From Climacium dendroides (lineage: Eukaryota > Streptophyta > Bryopsida > Hypnales > Climaciaceae): a stretch of 64,000 bases of DNA. The DNA lies in NCBI GenBank assembly GCA_950106755.1, contig OX467084.1, forward strand, positions 36,459,213 through 36,523,212. The letters run 5' to 3'. The position numbers and the translations under genes were made by a program. Under the pieces are notes generated by a model, which worked only from the letters and a program-made list of their open reading frames with translations, was not told where the DNA came from and ran no database searches. Below, in pieces: positions 35,460-47,600 of the stretch (its first letter is position 1; each line of letters begins with the position of its first letter).

Positions 35460-38400
35460 GGAAATACCAAAACTCCGATTCCGGAGAATTCCAATTAGGT
35501 ATAAGAAACCTAATTCTGGAACCCTAAAAAGTTCCGGAAAACGGATGATGGTGCCATCCCTAAAAGCTGGAAACTGGATTTGTACAAGGGTTAGGTTTTG
35601 CTGCCGAAATCTCTCCCGGACTTTCGTTCATCCATCCGACTGTCTATCCGTCTGGACCAGTATAAGAAAAGGACTATAGCCGGTAGAAGGCACAATTGTT
35701 TTCTTACTGCCTTACATCTTTGTTTTCCTGCCTCCCCATCTCTTAGAACTTTCGATAGATTGAGGGACTATGTGAGTTGCAATCGTGCAAGTGTGTTCTG
35801 GAGTGACCTTTAGTAAGCAAGAGAGTTAGGGAGAGATTGTGAGAGGCTCCTTGCGTGTGCGTGATGACTTCTAGGGCAAGTCGGCGCAGACTGAGGGATG
35901 AGCCGGAGGACTTAGACGAGCCGACTCTAGCGCCGCCACCCCGGACGAAGATGATTCCGGTGCAAAGGGTGGTGCCGGAAATTTCAACCGATGAGGACCG
36001 GTTGGAGCGTCTCCGGAGAAACCTCACCAACATGGGATATGCGGGATTGATGGATGTCCCTTGGGGCATCCGGGAGGAGAGTCTGGTGGCGGACCTACTA
36101 CGACCGGAAAGTGGTATCTTGGATACCACCCTCCGGGCGAAACCTGAGCTGTGGACGGTAGGCGAGTGGAGAGCCATCTACGGGCTCCGGGTGGCGCCGG
36201 ACAAGGTAATGGAGAAGAACCAGGAATGCATAGAGGGCAAGTTCCGGACAGTGGCGAATCCAAAGGAGGGCTACCAGGTCTCAGACCTGGTAAACCCAGA
36301 ATACCGGGATGTGGTAGCATTTCTTAACCCTATCCTCCACCCGACCAAGCCGAGAAAAGTGGTGGCCAAGGTAGCTTCCACCATTCTAGGGAGCTTCTAG
36401 GGGAAAATGATGATGGATTGGGCGTTCATCATCTTTGAGTTGGTAGGGAATCTCGTGCGTTCTCTCCGACAGGGGAAGAAGGGTAGGAGCCCTCTTCCGG
36501 CTTATATCTCCCACCTATATTCCCACCATTCTTTACTCAAGACAAATGAGGAGGAAGCCTATCTGGAGTTGATTCAGCTCTAGAAGTACGGAGGAGAAGA
36601 ACCCTCTCACCGGGAAGGTTCGGATGACGAGGAGCAATCCACTCCTCTGAAGAAAAAGACCCGGCGGTAGGCGACTCCACCGGTGATGCCAACAGGGGAT
36701 CCTCCCGCTCCAGAGTAAACGGAAGAGGACGCTCTGGACTGGAAAGAAGACGTTCCGGCCCAGCTAGAAGTCGTTCCTTCCCGGACCAATCCTATGGAGG
36801 CAGAGGAGGAAGAAAGGACCGAGATCCGACTAGGGGGGTCGTCCTACAAGGATATTTCGGAACTGGCCCAGCACATCGTGTGGCGGGTTGACGACCTCAT
36901 GAAGATTCTCCAAAACTATGAGGAGACCTTTAAACTGGTGTGCCGGAAGATGGCACTAACCAACCGAAACGCCATCTTCCGGAGAACGGACGCTTTGGTG
37001 ACGGCCGAGAAGCAAAACACTCTTCTAATCGAGAAACAAAAGTGGATGGTGATGGAGGCGGGCGCTCTACGAGTGGAGAACCGGACTTTGTTGGAACGAG
37101 CCCAGAGTTAGAATCCACTTGTGTCTGGTTGGAGAACGAGTTGCGGACGGCCCAAGAGAAGGCCAAAGTCGTGGAGGAAGAGCAGATGGAGGCACTAAGC
37201 CGGAGTGTGACCCAGCTCCGGAACTCCTTGGAGATCTCAGCGGACTACATTAATAAGGTTCGGTTGTTCGAAGTCAACTTCGACGTAGCCGCAAGCTCAA
37301 GTCGGGTGCCCATAGTCAAGTGTCTACTGGAGCAGGCGAGAAGGATGGACGCATCGCAAGCAGAGATGCGGGAATTGGTGGCGTACTTGGCACCCGCAGA
37401 GCCAAATCCGGTAGACCCTCCTCCTTCTTCTCCCGTATATACCTTGTCGGTTCCGGAGGGAATTGTTCTTTCGGAAATCGCTATTGCAGAAGTGTCGCCG
37501 GTGGTACCTCCTGTCCTAGAGCTTTCACCACCACCAGAAAGACCAGGAGTGGATTGGGGTACTATTGTACCTAAGGGAAATGAGGACCTCCTTCAGGAGA
37601 ATCCGATCATTGACCTTATAGGTATTCTTCCGGAGATAAGGGGGACTCGGTCTGTTCAGTCTTCTCCCCACCATAAATTTACCCGGAAAGATTCCTGAGG
37701 AAGTTCGGAAGTTCCGATAGTCGGAATCCGGAGTGCAGACAAAGGAACCGATATCGCAGGAGGTCCAAGTTGGGGAGCAAGAGGCCCTGATGTATTTCCT
37801 CCGAAGAGTAGTCGGAAGAAGATATACCAGGACCTGTTAAAAGAAATTATTCTTCCTAAGGATAAGGATGCAGGGGAATAGGAAACAGTTTTATACATAC
37901 TTGTGACAGTACCAGAGTTCGGTCGCCGAGCTGGAAAAATAGGATCTAGTGGATTATCGGAAATTTAGCAGACTAGTAGGAATGTTTTGTGGGATTTTGA
38001 AGATGATGATAGGTTTAGTATAAGTTAGTTTTTGATGGACCTTTGTGGTCATTCACTCACCACATTATTTTCAGTTTGTACCTTTTGAGCTTAATTCAAA
38101 GAGTTTGGAGGCATTCCATTCTCTTCCTTTTTGTACTTGGTGTATACTTTTGTGGGTGTGGGTCCATTTGTGCCTTTTCCGGATGCTAAAAACTTACCTT
38201 GATTAGCAAGTGTCAATGTTGTGAGTGGATCCGGACGTCACTAGATTGATGGGGAGATCGGACGGATTGTTCCGGAGGTAGTGTTAGTGTGTTGTCTGCC
38301 TGGATGCCGGTATAGCCTAAGGGGTGGATACTGCCTCGTGTAGGAGGGTGTCTGAGAGGCTGCTAGCAGCTTCCGTGTACGGGAGTTTGTAAGACGTGCC

Positions 38401-38955
38401 TGAATTCCGAATACTGGAATTCCCCCATAGACGGAGTCAAAGCCCCGGTGTAATGCCCAAGAAAGTGCGAGGATGTCCACCCGGTCGATGGGAGGCTCAA
38501 TGTTGGGTTGATGCTAGAATGTCGTTGTAGTCCTTGACCGTCCCTGCGTGACCTGGTCCGGTAAGTATTCCGGATTTGTGAGGTAACGGAACAGTAGGAT
38601 ATTTCCGGTCCTTGAAGTTAAGTTAATATTAGTAGAGAGAGAGAGAGTCAGTGTTTTCGGACACGGTATACATCCGGACGGTGGATCTGGCCACTTGTCA
38701 CCTAAACCTAGAAATCCCGAAAGGGGCAACTGAACGGTGTCCGGACTTTTTGGAACCCATTCAGCACTAGTGGCCGGACCGGACCTCTGGTTCGGATTAG
38801 AAAGTAGGAGAGAAAGGGAAAACTTAGATCGAGTTAGCCTAATTCCGTGAGCCTCGAGTCCTTGTGGGAACGATTCTGGAGCAGTTTACTCTAAATTGGT
38901 CTTTAGTGGGAATTAAGGGCTAACTGGAGGAATACTGGTTCGACTAATCACTACA
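35460..38955 (+). mobile_element. GC-rich retroelement-like block (non-autonomous, LTRs not found)
   Basis: Base composition changes sharply at about 35460 and again at about 38955, with many CCGG, TCCGG and CGGA words inside. A TATAAG box-like site at 35661 and a pyrimidine-rich leader precede a long broken ORF (35864-37881). After it comes about 1 kb of GC-rich non-coding DNA ending near CTTGTGGGAACGATTCTGG (38861), a phrase type I associate with plant LTR elements. No reverse transcriptase, integrase or protease motif is present. No direct LTR pair was seen within the block, so its class is an inference. Confidence 0.5.
35864..37881 (+). pseudogene. Gag-like or retroelement ORF with premature stops and one frameshift
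   Basis: From ATG at 35864 (an upstream in-frame ATG is at 35855) a single frame runs to 37111, interrupted by TAG at 36398, 36581 and 36668 and TAA at 36716. Coding then continues in the next frame, consistent with loss of one G in CAGAGTTA near 37105. It passes a TGA at 37696 and ends at TAG 37879. The N-terminal part is basic (TSRASRRRLRDEPEDLDEP) and contains WTVGEWRAIYGL. The middle part (about 36830-37380) is a coiled coil (LRTAQEKAKVVEEEQMEALS). A Pro-rich part follows. This arrangement resembles gag-like ORFs of plant non-autonomous retroelements, but I do not recognise a named domain. Codon composition is GC-rich, unlike the host genes nearby. It is clearly inactive as a protein in this copy. 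Confidence 0.6.
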
Positions 38956-39090
38956 AAAATAAAAGCTTCCAATAGTTAACCTTCAATTTTTTTGTAAAAT
39001 CTTTTTAAATGATTAAATGAATTTAATTACCCACATCAAAATGATTATGAAATTTCAGATCAATCATGCATGGTCGATTGGCAGTTAGGG

Positions 39091-40640
39091 GTTAAATGAG
39101 GCTATTTGTTTTATTTATTTATAATGAGATCCTTTGGACCATGGTCCCTAGTTACATGTTTGGTATTGTTCGAAAGTTGTCTATGAGGAGGGGTGCATAG
39201 ACTTATTTCATGGACCTATAGTATAGAAATTATAAATTTTTGAGTTATTTTTTAATTGAAGATTAGAAACTTATTTTTACTTTTATTTTGACTATAGCAA
39301 AGATACATGGCACACTAGTCTCTATCTATCTATATCTTAAGTTAGGTTGTTTGTTTGTTTGTTTTATTTTGTTTGATACATTGAGATCTCTTGGACCATG
39401 CATCTGTGCATTCATCCACTAGTCGCATTCTTGGTACCATCAAATAGCTTTCAATGAGGAAGGGTCCATGGGCTTTGTTTCATGCTTAAATTTTGAAGTT
39501 TTTATGAACTAAAAAAATTAGAAAAATACTTTTACTTCTATTTTGACTATGGAAACAACATGAGACACACTAATATCCATCCATTAAGATAGGCTATTTG
39601 TTTGTTTGTTTGTTTTATTTATTTGTTATGGTAAGATATCCTAGACTGTGTGTTCCCGGTCTTGTGCTTGATATTGTCACAAACCCCTTGGAAAAGATTG
39701 ATGGGAAATTTTGTTAAAATGGCGGTATTGCATGTGCCATTTTCAAACCACCCAATCTAAACTATAAAACTAATAAAAGTGCCATCTAGGGTGGGTATAT
39801 TTTTTCAGAAATATATGATTGCTACATATTTCAAACCGCATGGTCTGAATTGGAAAAGTGACATCTAAGATAGTTGTAGATTTAAGACATTTAAGAATGA
39901 TATAGAATTCAAACATCTAAGATAGTTGTAGATTTAAGACATTTAAGAATGATATAGAATTCAAACATCTAAGATAGTTGTAGATTTAAGACATTTAGGA
40001 ATGATATAGAATTCAAACACCTAGGATGTTTGTACATTTCAAGCCACTCGCTCTGAATTGTAAAAATTGATAGTGAGAGTAGAGGAATAGTGCCATTTTA
40101 ATGAAATTGTCCATATTGGTGCATCGGTGTTGTTTCATGAAGTTTGGACCTATAGTGTGAAAGTTATGGATTTTTGAATTATTTTTGGTTTATAATTTAT
40201 AAAAGAATAACTTTTATTTTTCTTTGGTTGTGGCAACAGCACAAAGCATACTTTATACCTTAAATGAGGTTGTTTGCTTTGTTTTGTTTATTATGGTAAG
40301 ATCTCTGGAACCATGAGTCCCTTGGTCACATTCTTGGTAGCATTGGAAAGTCCTTTATGAGGAGGGATGAAAGACTTTGTTTATTGGCATTTGGACCTAC
40401 AATGTGAAAGTTATGAATTTTTGAATTATTTTTTAATCTTAAATTATGCTAAATTATGTATCTTCTAGATTGTGCATTTTTCATTTGCATTCATGGTCAC
40501 GTTAGAAAGTTTTCCGTGAGTAGAGGTGCACAAACTTTATTTTGTGGCATTCAAACCTACGGTGTTATTTTTTAATTAAAAACAGAATGAAATTATCTTT
40601 ACTTTGGAAACATTGAGGGTCATTATCTTTACTTTAGGCC
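39091..40640. repeat. Degenerate tandem repeat, about five units of roughly 245 bp
   Basis: Units begin near 39091, 39339, 39586, about 40262 and about 40440. They share a T-rich start (GGTTGTTTGTTTG), GGTAAGATCTCTTGGACCAT, a (G/A)CATTCTTGGTA word, TATGAGGAGGG and GTGAAAGTTATGAATTTTTG. The third unit is interrupted by the 52-bp array at 39861-40016. Confidence 0.7.
39861..40016. repeat. Three perfect or near-perfect 52-bp tandem units
   Basis: Units start at 39861, 39913 and 39965 with ACATCTAAGATAGTTGTAGA. The first two are identical and the third differs by one base (TTAGGAATG). Near-identity indicates a recent local expansion inside the older 245-bp array. Confidence 0.95.
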
Positions 40641-40780
40641 AATGACACAACACTACACTAAGACATGAAACTTAGAGATTTTACTTTTAAAATTTAGAAG
40701 TATAATTATATAAAACGTAAAAGCAACATCATGTATCAAAAGAAAGTAAAAAACTACTTTCAATAACCTTTTGTTTTTAG

Positions 40781-40788
40781 TATAAATA
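40781..40788 (+). promoter_or_regulatory. Possible TATA box of the ubiquitin-like gene
   Basis: TATAAATA lies about 310 bp upstream of the ATG at 41098. In AT-rich DNA such a match is common by chance, so it is only a candidate. Confidence 0.25.
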
Positions 40789-41097
40789 AGAGAATATATA
40801 AAATATTATTAATATATTGAACCATTGAGAGAAACAAAAAACCTCATCCTAATAAATGTTGATGTATTGATTTGCTAAAGCAAATGTGTACAAAACTATT
40901 TAGTGGCTTATTTATTATTTTTAAGATCTTTAAATGTTAACATTTTATATTCTTTTTTCTATTCTATAAGTAATTAGATATCAACCCAAAAGTAGTTGAG
41001 GGTTCATAATTATTAAGCTAGTTTATTTAATAGTTTTGATAAAGAACTCCAACTTTAAACATTTGAAATTCTTTAATTGTAAATAAGTTAGTTCAAG

Positions 41098-41451
41098 ATG
41101 AAGATTATAGTCAAAACTCTTTTCCATAGATTTTTGGGTATTGAAGTGGCAAGTGCAACAACTATCAAACAATTAAAAGAAAGACTAATGGAAGCAACTG
41201 GACTTCCAATAGACTACCAATGTTTAATTTTTAATGGAAGGTGGCTTCAAAATGAAATATCTTCTTTACAAGATTGTAACATCAAAGAGGATAGTCTTGT
41301 ATACCTATCAATTCTTCAAGGAACTTCACTTTTGAATAGATCAAATAATTTTGAAACTATAGTTGACACAGAGGAGGATTCTAATGAAGGTAGTTCTTCC
41401 ACTTCTAACTTGACAAGTATTGATTCTTTTAGAAATAGAAATCCTATTTGA
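41098..41451 (+). CDS. Divergent single-domain ubiquitin-like protein, intronless
   Basis: The 117-residue ORF opens with MKIIVKTLFHRF and is collinear with ubiquitin over about 75 residues (TTIKQLKERL, TGLPIDYQCLIFNGRWL, LQDCNIKEDSLVYL), with one extra residue near position 54. Relative to ubiquitin, K6, K27 and the Ile44 position are kept; K11, K29 and K48 are Arg; K33 is Ala; K63 is Glu. No Gly-Gly follows the domain (ILQGTS instead). A Ser/Asn-rich acidic tail of about 40 residues comes next (VDTEEDSNEGSSSTSN). It therefore cannot be conjugated like ubiquitin without unusual processing, and it more likely acts as a non-conjugated UBL domain protein or is a young retrocopy. The ORF is uninterrupted and starts at the domain's own Met. 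Neighbours are repeats and give no functional context. Expression is unknown. Confidence 0.7.
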   Translation: MKIIVKTLFHRFLGIEVASATTIKQLKERLMEATGLPIDYQCLIFNGRWLQNEISSLQDCNIKEDSLVYLSILQGTSLLNRSNNFETIVDTEEDSNEGSSSTSNLTSIDSFRNRNPI

Positions 41452-42054
41452 TTTTTTAAAAACATAAAATATGGATTCTTACTTTAAATGAGTTAGAAGT
41501 ATTAGAAGCAAGAAGTAGACAAGCAAGACAAGAATGAGAATAAATAACAAGAAGAAAAGAGGGAAGAAAAAATACCAAAAGATAAAAAATGAAAACTTTT
41601 GTTTTTTAGTAGAGCCATTGTAAATCAAGAGTTTCTTTAATTGAAATTTTTATTCATATTTTGATTGTAAATTCAAATAAAATTTTAGACATCATTTCAA
41701 GTTTTTAAGACCATATATTCTAAAATATTCAAGTGTTTTAAGAAAAATACAATTAGAGCAATTTAATGCAATGAAAAAATTGAATGGAAAAATATTTTCA
41801 AATATAAATATTTTTATTTCAAGGCCAGTAGAAAATAGAATGTAGTGCAAAAAAACTCAAAATTTATGTTTTTATTCAAAATGTTATTCTTTTTATTTAT
41901 GAAAACATATATCTATTGAAAGTTTTGAACTTTATATTTTTCAATTATAAAAATAATGATTATTTTCAATAGAAATAAAAAAATGATTGGAAATAAAATA
42001 TCAAAATGGTATTTAGTTGTTTAGGGCATCTTGGGCATCTAAAGTGAAGTGTAG
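41452..42054. other. Downstream AT-rich DNA
   Basis: Purine-rich sequence (GAAGCAAGAAGTAGACAAGC and similar) follows the ubiquitin-like stop. AATAAAA at about 41676 could serve as its polyadenylation signal. Confidence 0.3.
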
Positions 42055-42545
42055 ATTTTGATTTTTTTCCCATAGTTTTTCTGCTAGAATAAAGCAAGCT
42101 TCTAAAGAATCTAATTTTTTAGAAGATCCAATAGTTAAAAAAAGATATGATGTGTTTGTTTTGTTTTAAGTCCCAACTTGGACAAGGAGTGAGGAACATC
42201 ATTTGCTATGAAAATTTGCATATACTTCTTCCTATCTTAAGGATGTAATGCTATACAAAAATTTGAAGTCTTTAGATCATTCTTGCAAAGGAAATTTGAG
42301 TTTAGAGGTTTAAAAACTTGGCAAAGCTACATTGTTTGAATTTTTAATAAATAAATGTAAAAAAAAATAGTTGTTCTACTATGCATGCTCTTCTCACACA
42401 CATGTATTGCCCTTAGATTCCAAATTTTTATATGCAACCCCAATACTAGTCAATTTTAAGTTCATATGATTACAATATCTAAAGAACAAATGATATTTGA
42501 ATTATATCCCTTTTCTTTAGAAAATGATATTATCTAGAAGCATTA
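42055..42545 (+). repeat. Dispersed repeat family 5, copy 1
   Basis: It shares an ordered set of words with 43950-44330 and 56570-57005: CATTTGCTATGAAAATTTGC, GAAGTCTTTAGAT, an A-rich GGAAATTTGAG word, AGCTACATT, CTCACACACATGTATTG and CCCCAATACTAGTCAA. The copies are diverged; the class is unknown. Confidence 0.55.
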
Positions 42546-43949
42546 GAGAAGGTCCTTGCAAAAAAGTAGAAAATTATATGAGTCAACAAAACACTTAAAC
42601 TTTTTGGATGTCACACATTGCTCATAAAATACAGATTTGAGCATAGCTTTTGGGGATTTTTCTCTTAATACTTGAAATTCAAACAAGAAGTGAATGGTTC
42701 ATTGCCTAAATCGATCCATATTTGATGCAATTCCAAAAAAGGTTTTACTAAATATCACTCAAATTCCCTATTTTTTCACTTTAGAATGTAGGATTTTTAG
42801 AAATTATAATGAGTTTGAAACAATGATATATGCAAATAAGTCTTTATTTGTGTACATATTTCTAGACATCCCAAAATACTTCTCTATGAATTCTTTGGTA
42901 GAAATCCATCTCTAACAAGTTGTCAAAAAATTTTGTATTAATTTTTTGAGTATTTTCATTATTTTCTAAAAATTTAAACCAAAAACCACTTATATTTTTG
43001 ATAGACTTCTTAGAATTTTTTGTACATAACTTTTAGGTTGAATTTTTCTTTGACCTCAATTTTTGGAAATACATTATTTGTAGTGTTCTATTAATTCTCG
43101 ATATTTTTTAGTTTTTAAATAATTTTTCAAAACCTTGTAGTATTGTGATTGCACCCCTTAAATGGCCAAGTGCAACAAAATTAGTAGGTATTTTGTGCTT
43201 TCACCCTTAGAATAGATGGTGGTGAAAATTCCTTCATTGAAGCATTTCTATTTTTTTCAATATAAGAAAACATTGAAAATCCCCAAATCACATAAAATTC
43301 TTTCTTGTATATTTTAGCAACTTCTAGCTCCTAGTTCTACGTGTGCATTCCAATCATAAAAATGAAATTTAAAATGATAATTGAAAAAAATTATTGAAAT
43401 GAAGTTCATCAAGTCTATTTTTCATTTGAAAATTCAAGAATTTTTTAAAATTAAATATTTTACTGCAATTTGAACTTTGATCCTCTATTTAAGATACACT
43501 ATCCGTGAGATATTGTTTTCTACTTATAGAATGATGTGAAAATTTGATTTGTATCAAAAGATCCTAAAATATAATATGTATTTGGTAAAATTTTTAGATT
43601 CAATCATATTTCTTATTTGATTTGAATTTTTTGTACTCCTTCCTAAAAAATTTGAAATAGTTTAGAGCTTGTAGATGATATGTGCTTTCATCCCTAATAA
43701 TAAAATAAAATAATTCTCAATGTCTACATTGACCATAAAAATAAAGAATATTCATGGATTTAGGATTTAAAACTCTCAAATTAATTCCTGAAGCTCAATT
43801 AAATCCAAAATATTTTTTTGGTGTTTTAGAAATCCAATTATGGGATTTTATATTTGTTCTCTCATTTTTTCAAGATTGAAAAATCAAACACCTTGAAGAG
43901 AATTTAATTTTTACAAAGATTTAGTGCTAATTAAAACAATTTTGTAATT
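42546..43949. other. Intergenic AT-rich DNA
   Basis: No gene was recognised; the short frame at 42694-42915 has no motif. Confidence 0.4.
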
Positions 43950-44330
43950 TTTTTAGTTGTGGCCTCCAATTTAGATAGGTAGAGTAGAACATTATTTTGC
44001 TTTGAAAATTTGCATACATCTTTCTAACTTAAGACTCTATTCAAATCTGAAGTCTTTAGATTTTTTACAAAATTTAAGGATAATTTGATTTATAGAGCTT
44101 GAAAGCTCAACAAAGTCACATTCATTATCAAATGTTTGGGCAACCTTGAAAAAACCCAATTGTGTTGCTCTTTGCTCAATTAGATTTCACACATACATTG
44201 CTCTAAGATTTTTTTTCTACAAGACCCTAATACCAACCAATAATAAGATTCTATAATTACAAATTCAAAAAAATAGAATAAATAATGGATTTATAGTCCT
44301 ATTCTAAGAAAATACTATTTTGGGCAACTT
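43950..44330 (+). repeat. Dispersed repeat family 5, copy 2
   Basis: It matches copy 1 at 42055-42545 in the same orientation, e.g. CATTATTTTGCTTTGAAAAT, CTGAAGTCTTTAGAT, CACACATACATTGCTC and CCTAATACCAACCAATAATA. Confidence 0.5.
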
Positions 44331-44632
44331 TGGGAATATTATCTAATTTTTGACTCAAGAAACTTTAGGAATGAATGGATATCTTTTTTGATGCATTTTT
44401 ATAACGTTAACAACACATAAAAAATGGAAATCATTCTTTATCTTTATTTATTTCAAATATAATTCAATAGGTACACAAATGTCACCTTTTTGGTGGAGAA
44501 GCAAAATGCCTCCTATGGACCTTCACTCATTCAACTATTGAAATGATGTTGTAGGGATAGCTTATCTTTTATCAACATTCCATTGTAAAACCTATTGTAA
44601 TAGTCTTGTTCATGAAATTCATAATCACTACT

Positions 44633-47600
44633 TCAAGCATGAGGTTTGAAAAACTCAAGCTTAATCCCTCTTTGGATGATAACACCAACACCTGCCATAG
44701 TGACAAGACCACTCAAAATCATGCCAAAGATTGCCAAGAACCAATTTAGGTACCAAGTGAAGCTGCCCTTGTCTGGTCTCCGAATTTTGAGCCACATGAA
44801 GCAAGGGACGGCAAAAGTAACAGGAATAGAGTTGAGGCCACCAATGAGACCTGCCAAGCTTGTTAAGAAAGGGAATGCAATGGCCACAAAGAATACCACG
44901 AGCACATATACTGATCTAGAGAAGAGCCTTACATAGGGATTGCACTTTTTCTTCCATCTTCTTGTGTACAATTGCTCAATCATATCGAAGATAGGCATGG
45001 AGAAGATTTGGAAGGAGCTTAAACAGCTGAACATTACAAAGAGGAAGGTGAGAGCAAGAAAACCCCGGCTAATGTTGGATAGATGCGAGGCTTGGAGGGA
45101 GTATAGGATTCCGGAATCCAACATCTGCACACACAATTACAAATATCAATCGAGAACTTTCTCATGAATTGTAAAAAAAATTGATAAAAACAAACAGAGA
45201 AGAATTGAAGGCAATTTGTTGATTAATTGAAGAGTAAATTTAGATGATAATCAAAGATGCTCAATTAACAACATGAATTTTGTTTTTTTAACCCCCAAAC
45301 AACCCTAAGACCAAATTTTCATGTTCTATTTGTTTAGTAGTTTTGAGTATTAGGACTTCTTTCCACTATTTTTGTTATTTTTTGATTGGCATATGCAATC
45401 ATGTGAGTGCCAAATTTTAAGTGAGTCATAAAATCTACAAAAATGTGATTTTTCCATTCAAATTTTCTATTGTGATTTCCTTGCCTCACTGTACATCTCT
45501 TGTAAATTATTCGCAATTTTTAAAATTTATTTGTAATTTTTAATGATTTATCATGTATTCAGCTATTAAAAATGGATCATGAATATGAAAACAAATATAT
45601 AAAGGTATGAGAAAATTATGAAAAAAATTAGTAGAAATAAAGTAGAGTTATTATATGTTCAAATTTTCAAATTTTCACATGTTTATTTCTCAGTGCAGAA
45701 TATACAAACCTCACATCATCATGACTAGTGGATGCGTTTTATTGTGTTGTGATCACAGCAAGCATGCATTTCAAGTGCCGATTAGGACGTTGAAAGCATA
45801 ACTCTGAGCCCCGCAAGCATCCTGACTAGCCCAAAACTAATTGAGATCATCCGTGAACACCACAGTGCCATAAGTGAAAAAATCAACCCTGTTTGGGCCT
45901 CCTAGGTCTTAAAGGGTTAAGGAAATTGTACCTTGTTCCCGAAACCAGCGTAACCACCGACTGCTAATGGAAAGTAGCAGAGGCCCAGAACCAGGTATGC
46001 AGTTTTTGCTCCTTTCCACATTGAGACAAATGACGGTTCTTTCAACGTGGAAGGCAGTGTTCCCTGAAGGTATGCATGCATCTTGATTATGTTTTGCATC
46101 TACACAATTCTAAGACCTTAGACCGAAAACCTATTGATGGTGTGATTTATCAAATTGAAAAACGAGTGATACAGAATGCATTAAGTATATTATTATTCTG
46201 CATAACAAGCTACCAATGAGATCGAGGATGGATAGGTTACACTTAAACAAGGAGATTGCAAGTCACTCTGACAATGCCAGTCTCATATCCATAGTAATTG
46301 AGGAATCTAAGGATTAACAAAGCATTCATGTTTTTGATAGTTTCATGTTGGTGGTGATTCACAAACCTGAATTTCAAGGACGAGGTTATGGCCTCGAAAG
46401 GCGAAGGTGATGATGCCAATGGCATTCAAGACTGCAAACGTAGTCACAAGCGGAGAGTCGCCCTCGGTCGCCAGAGCGTAAGAAATGTGGTGTGGCCTAC
46501 TTTTGAAGACCGAAATCATCCAAATTAGAGTGGTGTACGAGACGGCCATGATTGCTCCAGCGAGTGAAACGCCGGCTATGGAGTTCATGTTCGGCAACTG
46601 TGCAAGAATAAGGCAAAGAGCGGAGAATACTAAGCACCACTCTATCGTCGTCATGGAGTTATCCACACACTTGTGGCAAATGGTGATATAGAACAGCTCT
46701 AGGGCGCTCCCTCCAACTACCACAAGACCAATGGATGTTCCGACCGTCAAGTTTAGAATCGCTGGAAGTGTCATGTGCAGCCCTATAGTCTGCCCTGCAC
46801 ATGACAGCAAAGCAGGAGCGATATGAACAACAAACTCTACTGTCAAGACCAATAGAAATAAAATCTTTAGAGCCGTTGCATTTCTTTCTTCAATTACAAT
46901 TTTAAGACTTCCATGAACTTCTATAAAAAAAACTGGGCATCCTTACAGGTATTGACCAATTTTTTTGGTTGAACAATTAGATTAATAAAAAAAATCCCAC
47001 ATGCATATGTAGACTACATGCATGAATCAAGGTTCACTGATTGTACCCTAACCATGGACAAAGACATTTCAGCGAGGATCCGAGGATTACCAAAAGCTTC
47101 TTGAGAAAGTTCAATGTAACTGCGAATTCGCTTGCCAGGTTCCGATTCATGCATCATGATAAGTTGCCATTTCGTGTATGTCTGCCACACGAATGCCAAG
47201 CTCAATACGGTCAAGCCCCACGTCCTGCGCAGGCATTAAAAGCTACTTCAAGCATGCTCTGTATCCAGCAGTTTTGGAGAGATTACGAGCAACGACGGAC
47301 CTGATTATGGAAGTTGCGGATCTGCGAAAATTAAAATAGTTTGAAAATTAATGAAACGAACGATGGAGAATCATTTACATACCACCCGAGGTACATGAAC
47401 GCGAAGGGGAGGAAGATAGCCTGATACCCTATCATGGCATTCAAATTGTGGAATGCTGCATACACCATATTTCCATTGCGGCTCTCCGTGAGAGGAAGCC
47501 ATGTGTCCTTCACATTCAGTGTGGTGGTGTGCCCCACTTCTTCGAGGTAATGCTGAAGGTTGTGCAAAGTCCTGTGTATAGGAGTTCCATTCGGTGTCAT

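Noticed and set aside
36024..36320. Pro-rich minus-strand ORF of 98 codons, and the 144-codon minus ORF at 35743-36177
   Set aside because: Both are shadows of the GC-rich gag-like ORF on the + strand.
44646..44936. 96-codon + strand ORF
   Set aside because: It is antisense to the last exon of the LHT8-like transporter.
46995..47090. Longer exon 2 of the transporter (to ATG|GTTAGG or AGG|GTACAA)
   Set aside because: It would insert about 12 residues into a family-conserved spacing; the donor at 47090 restores the expected alignment.
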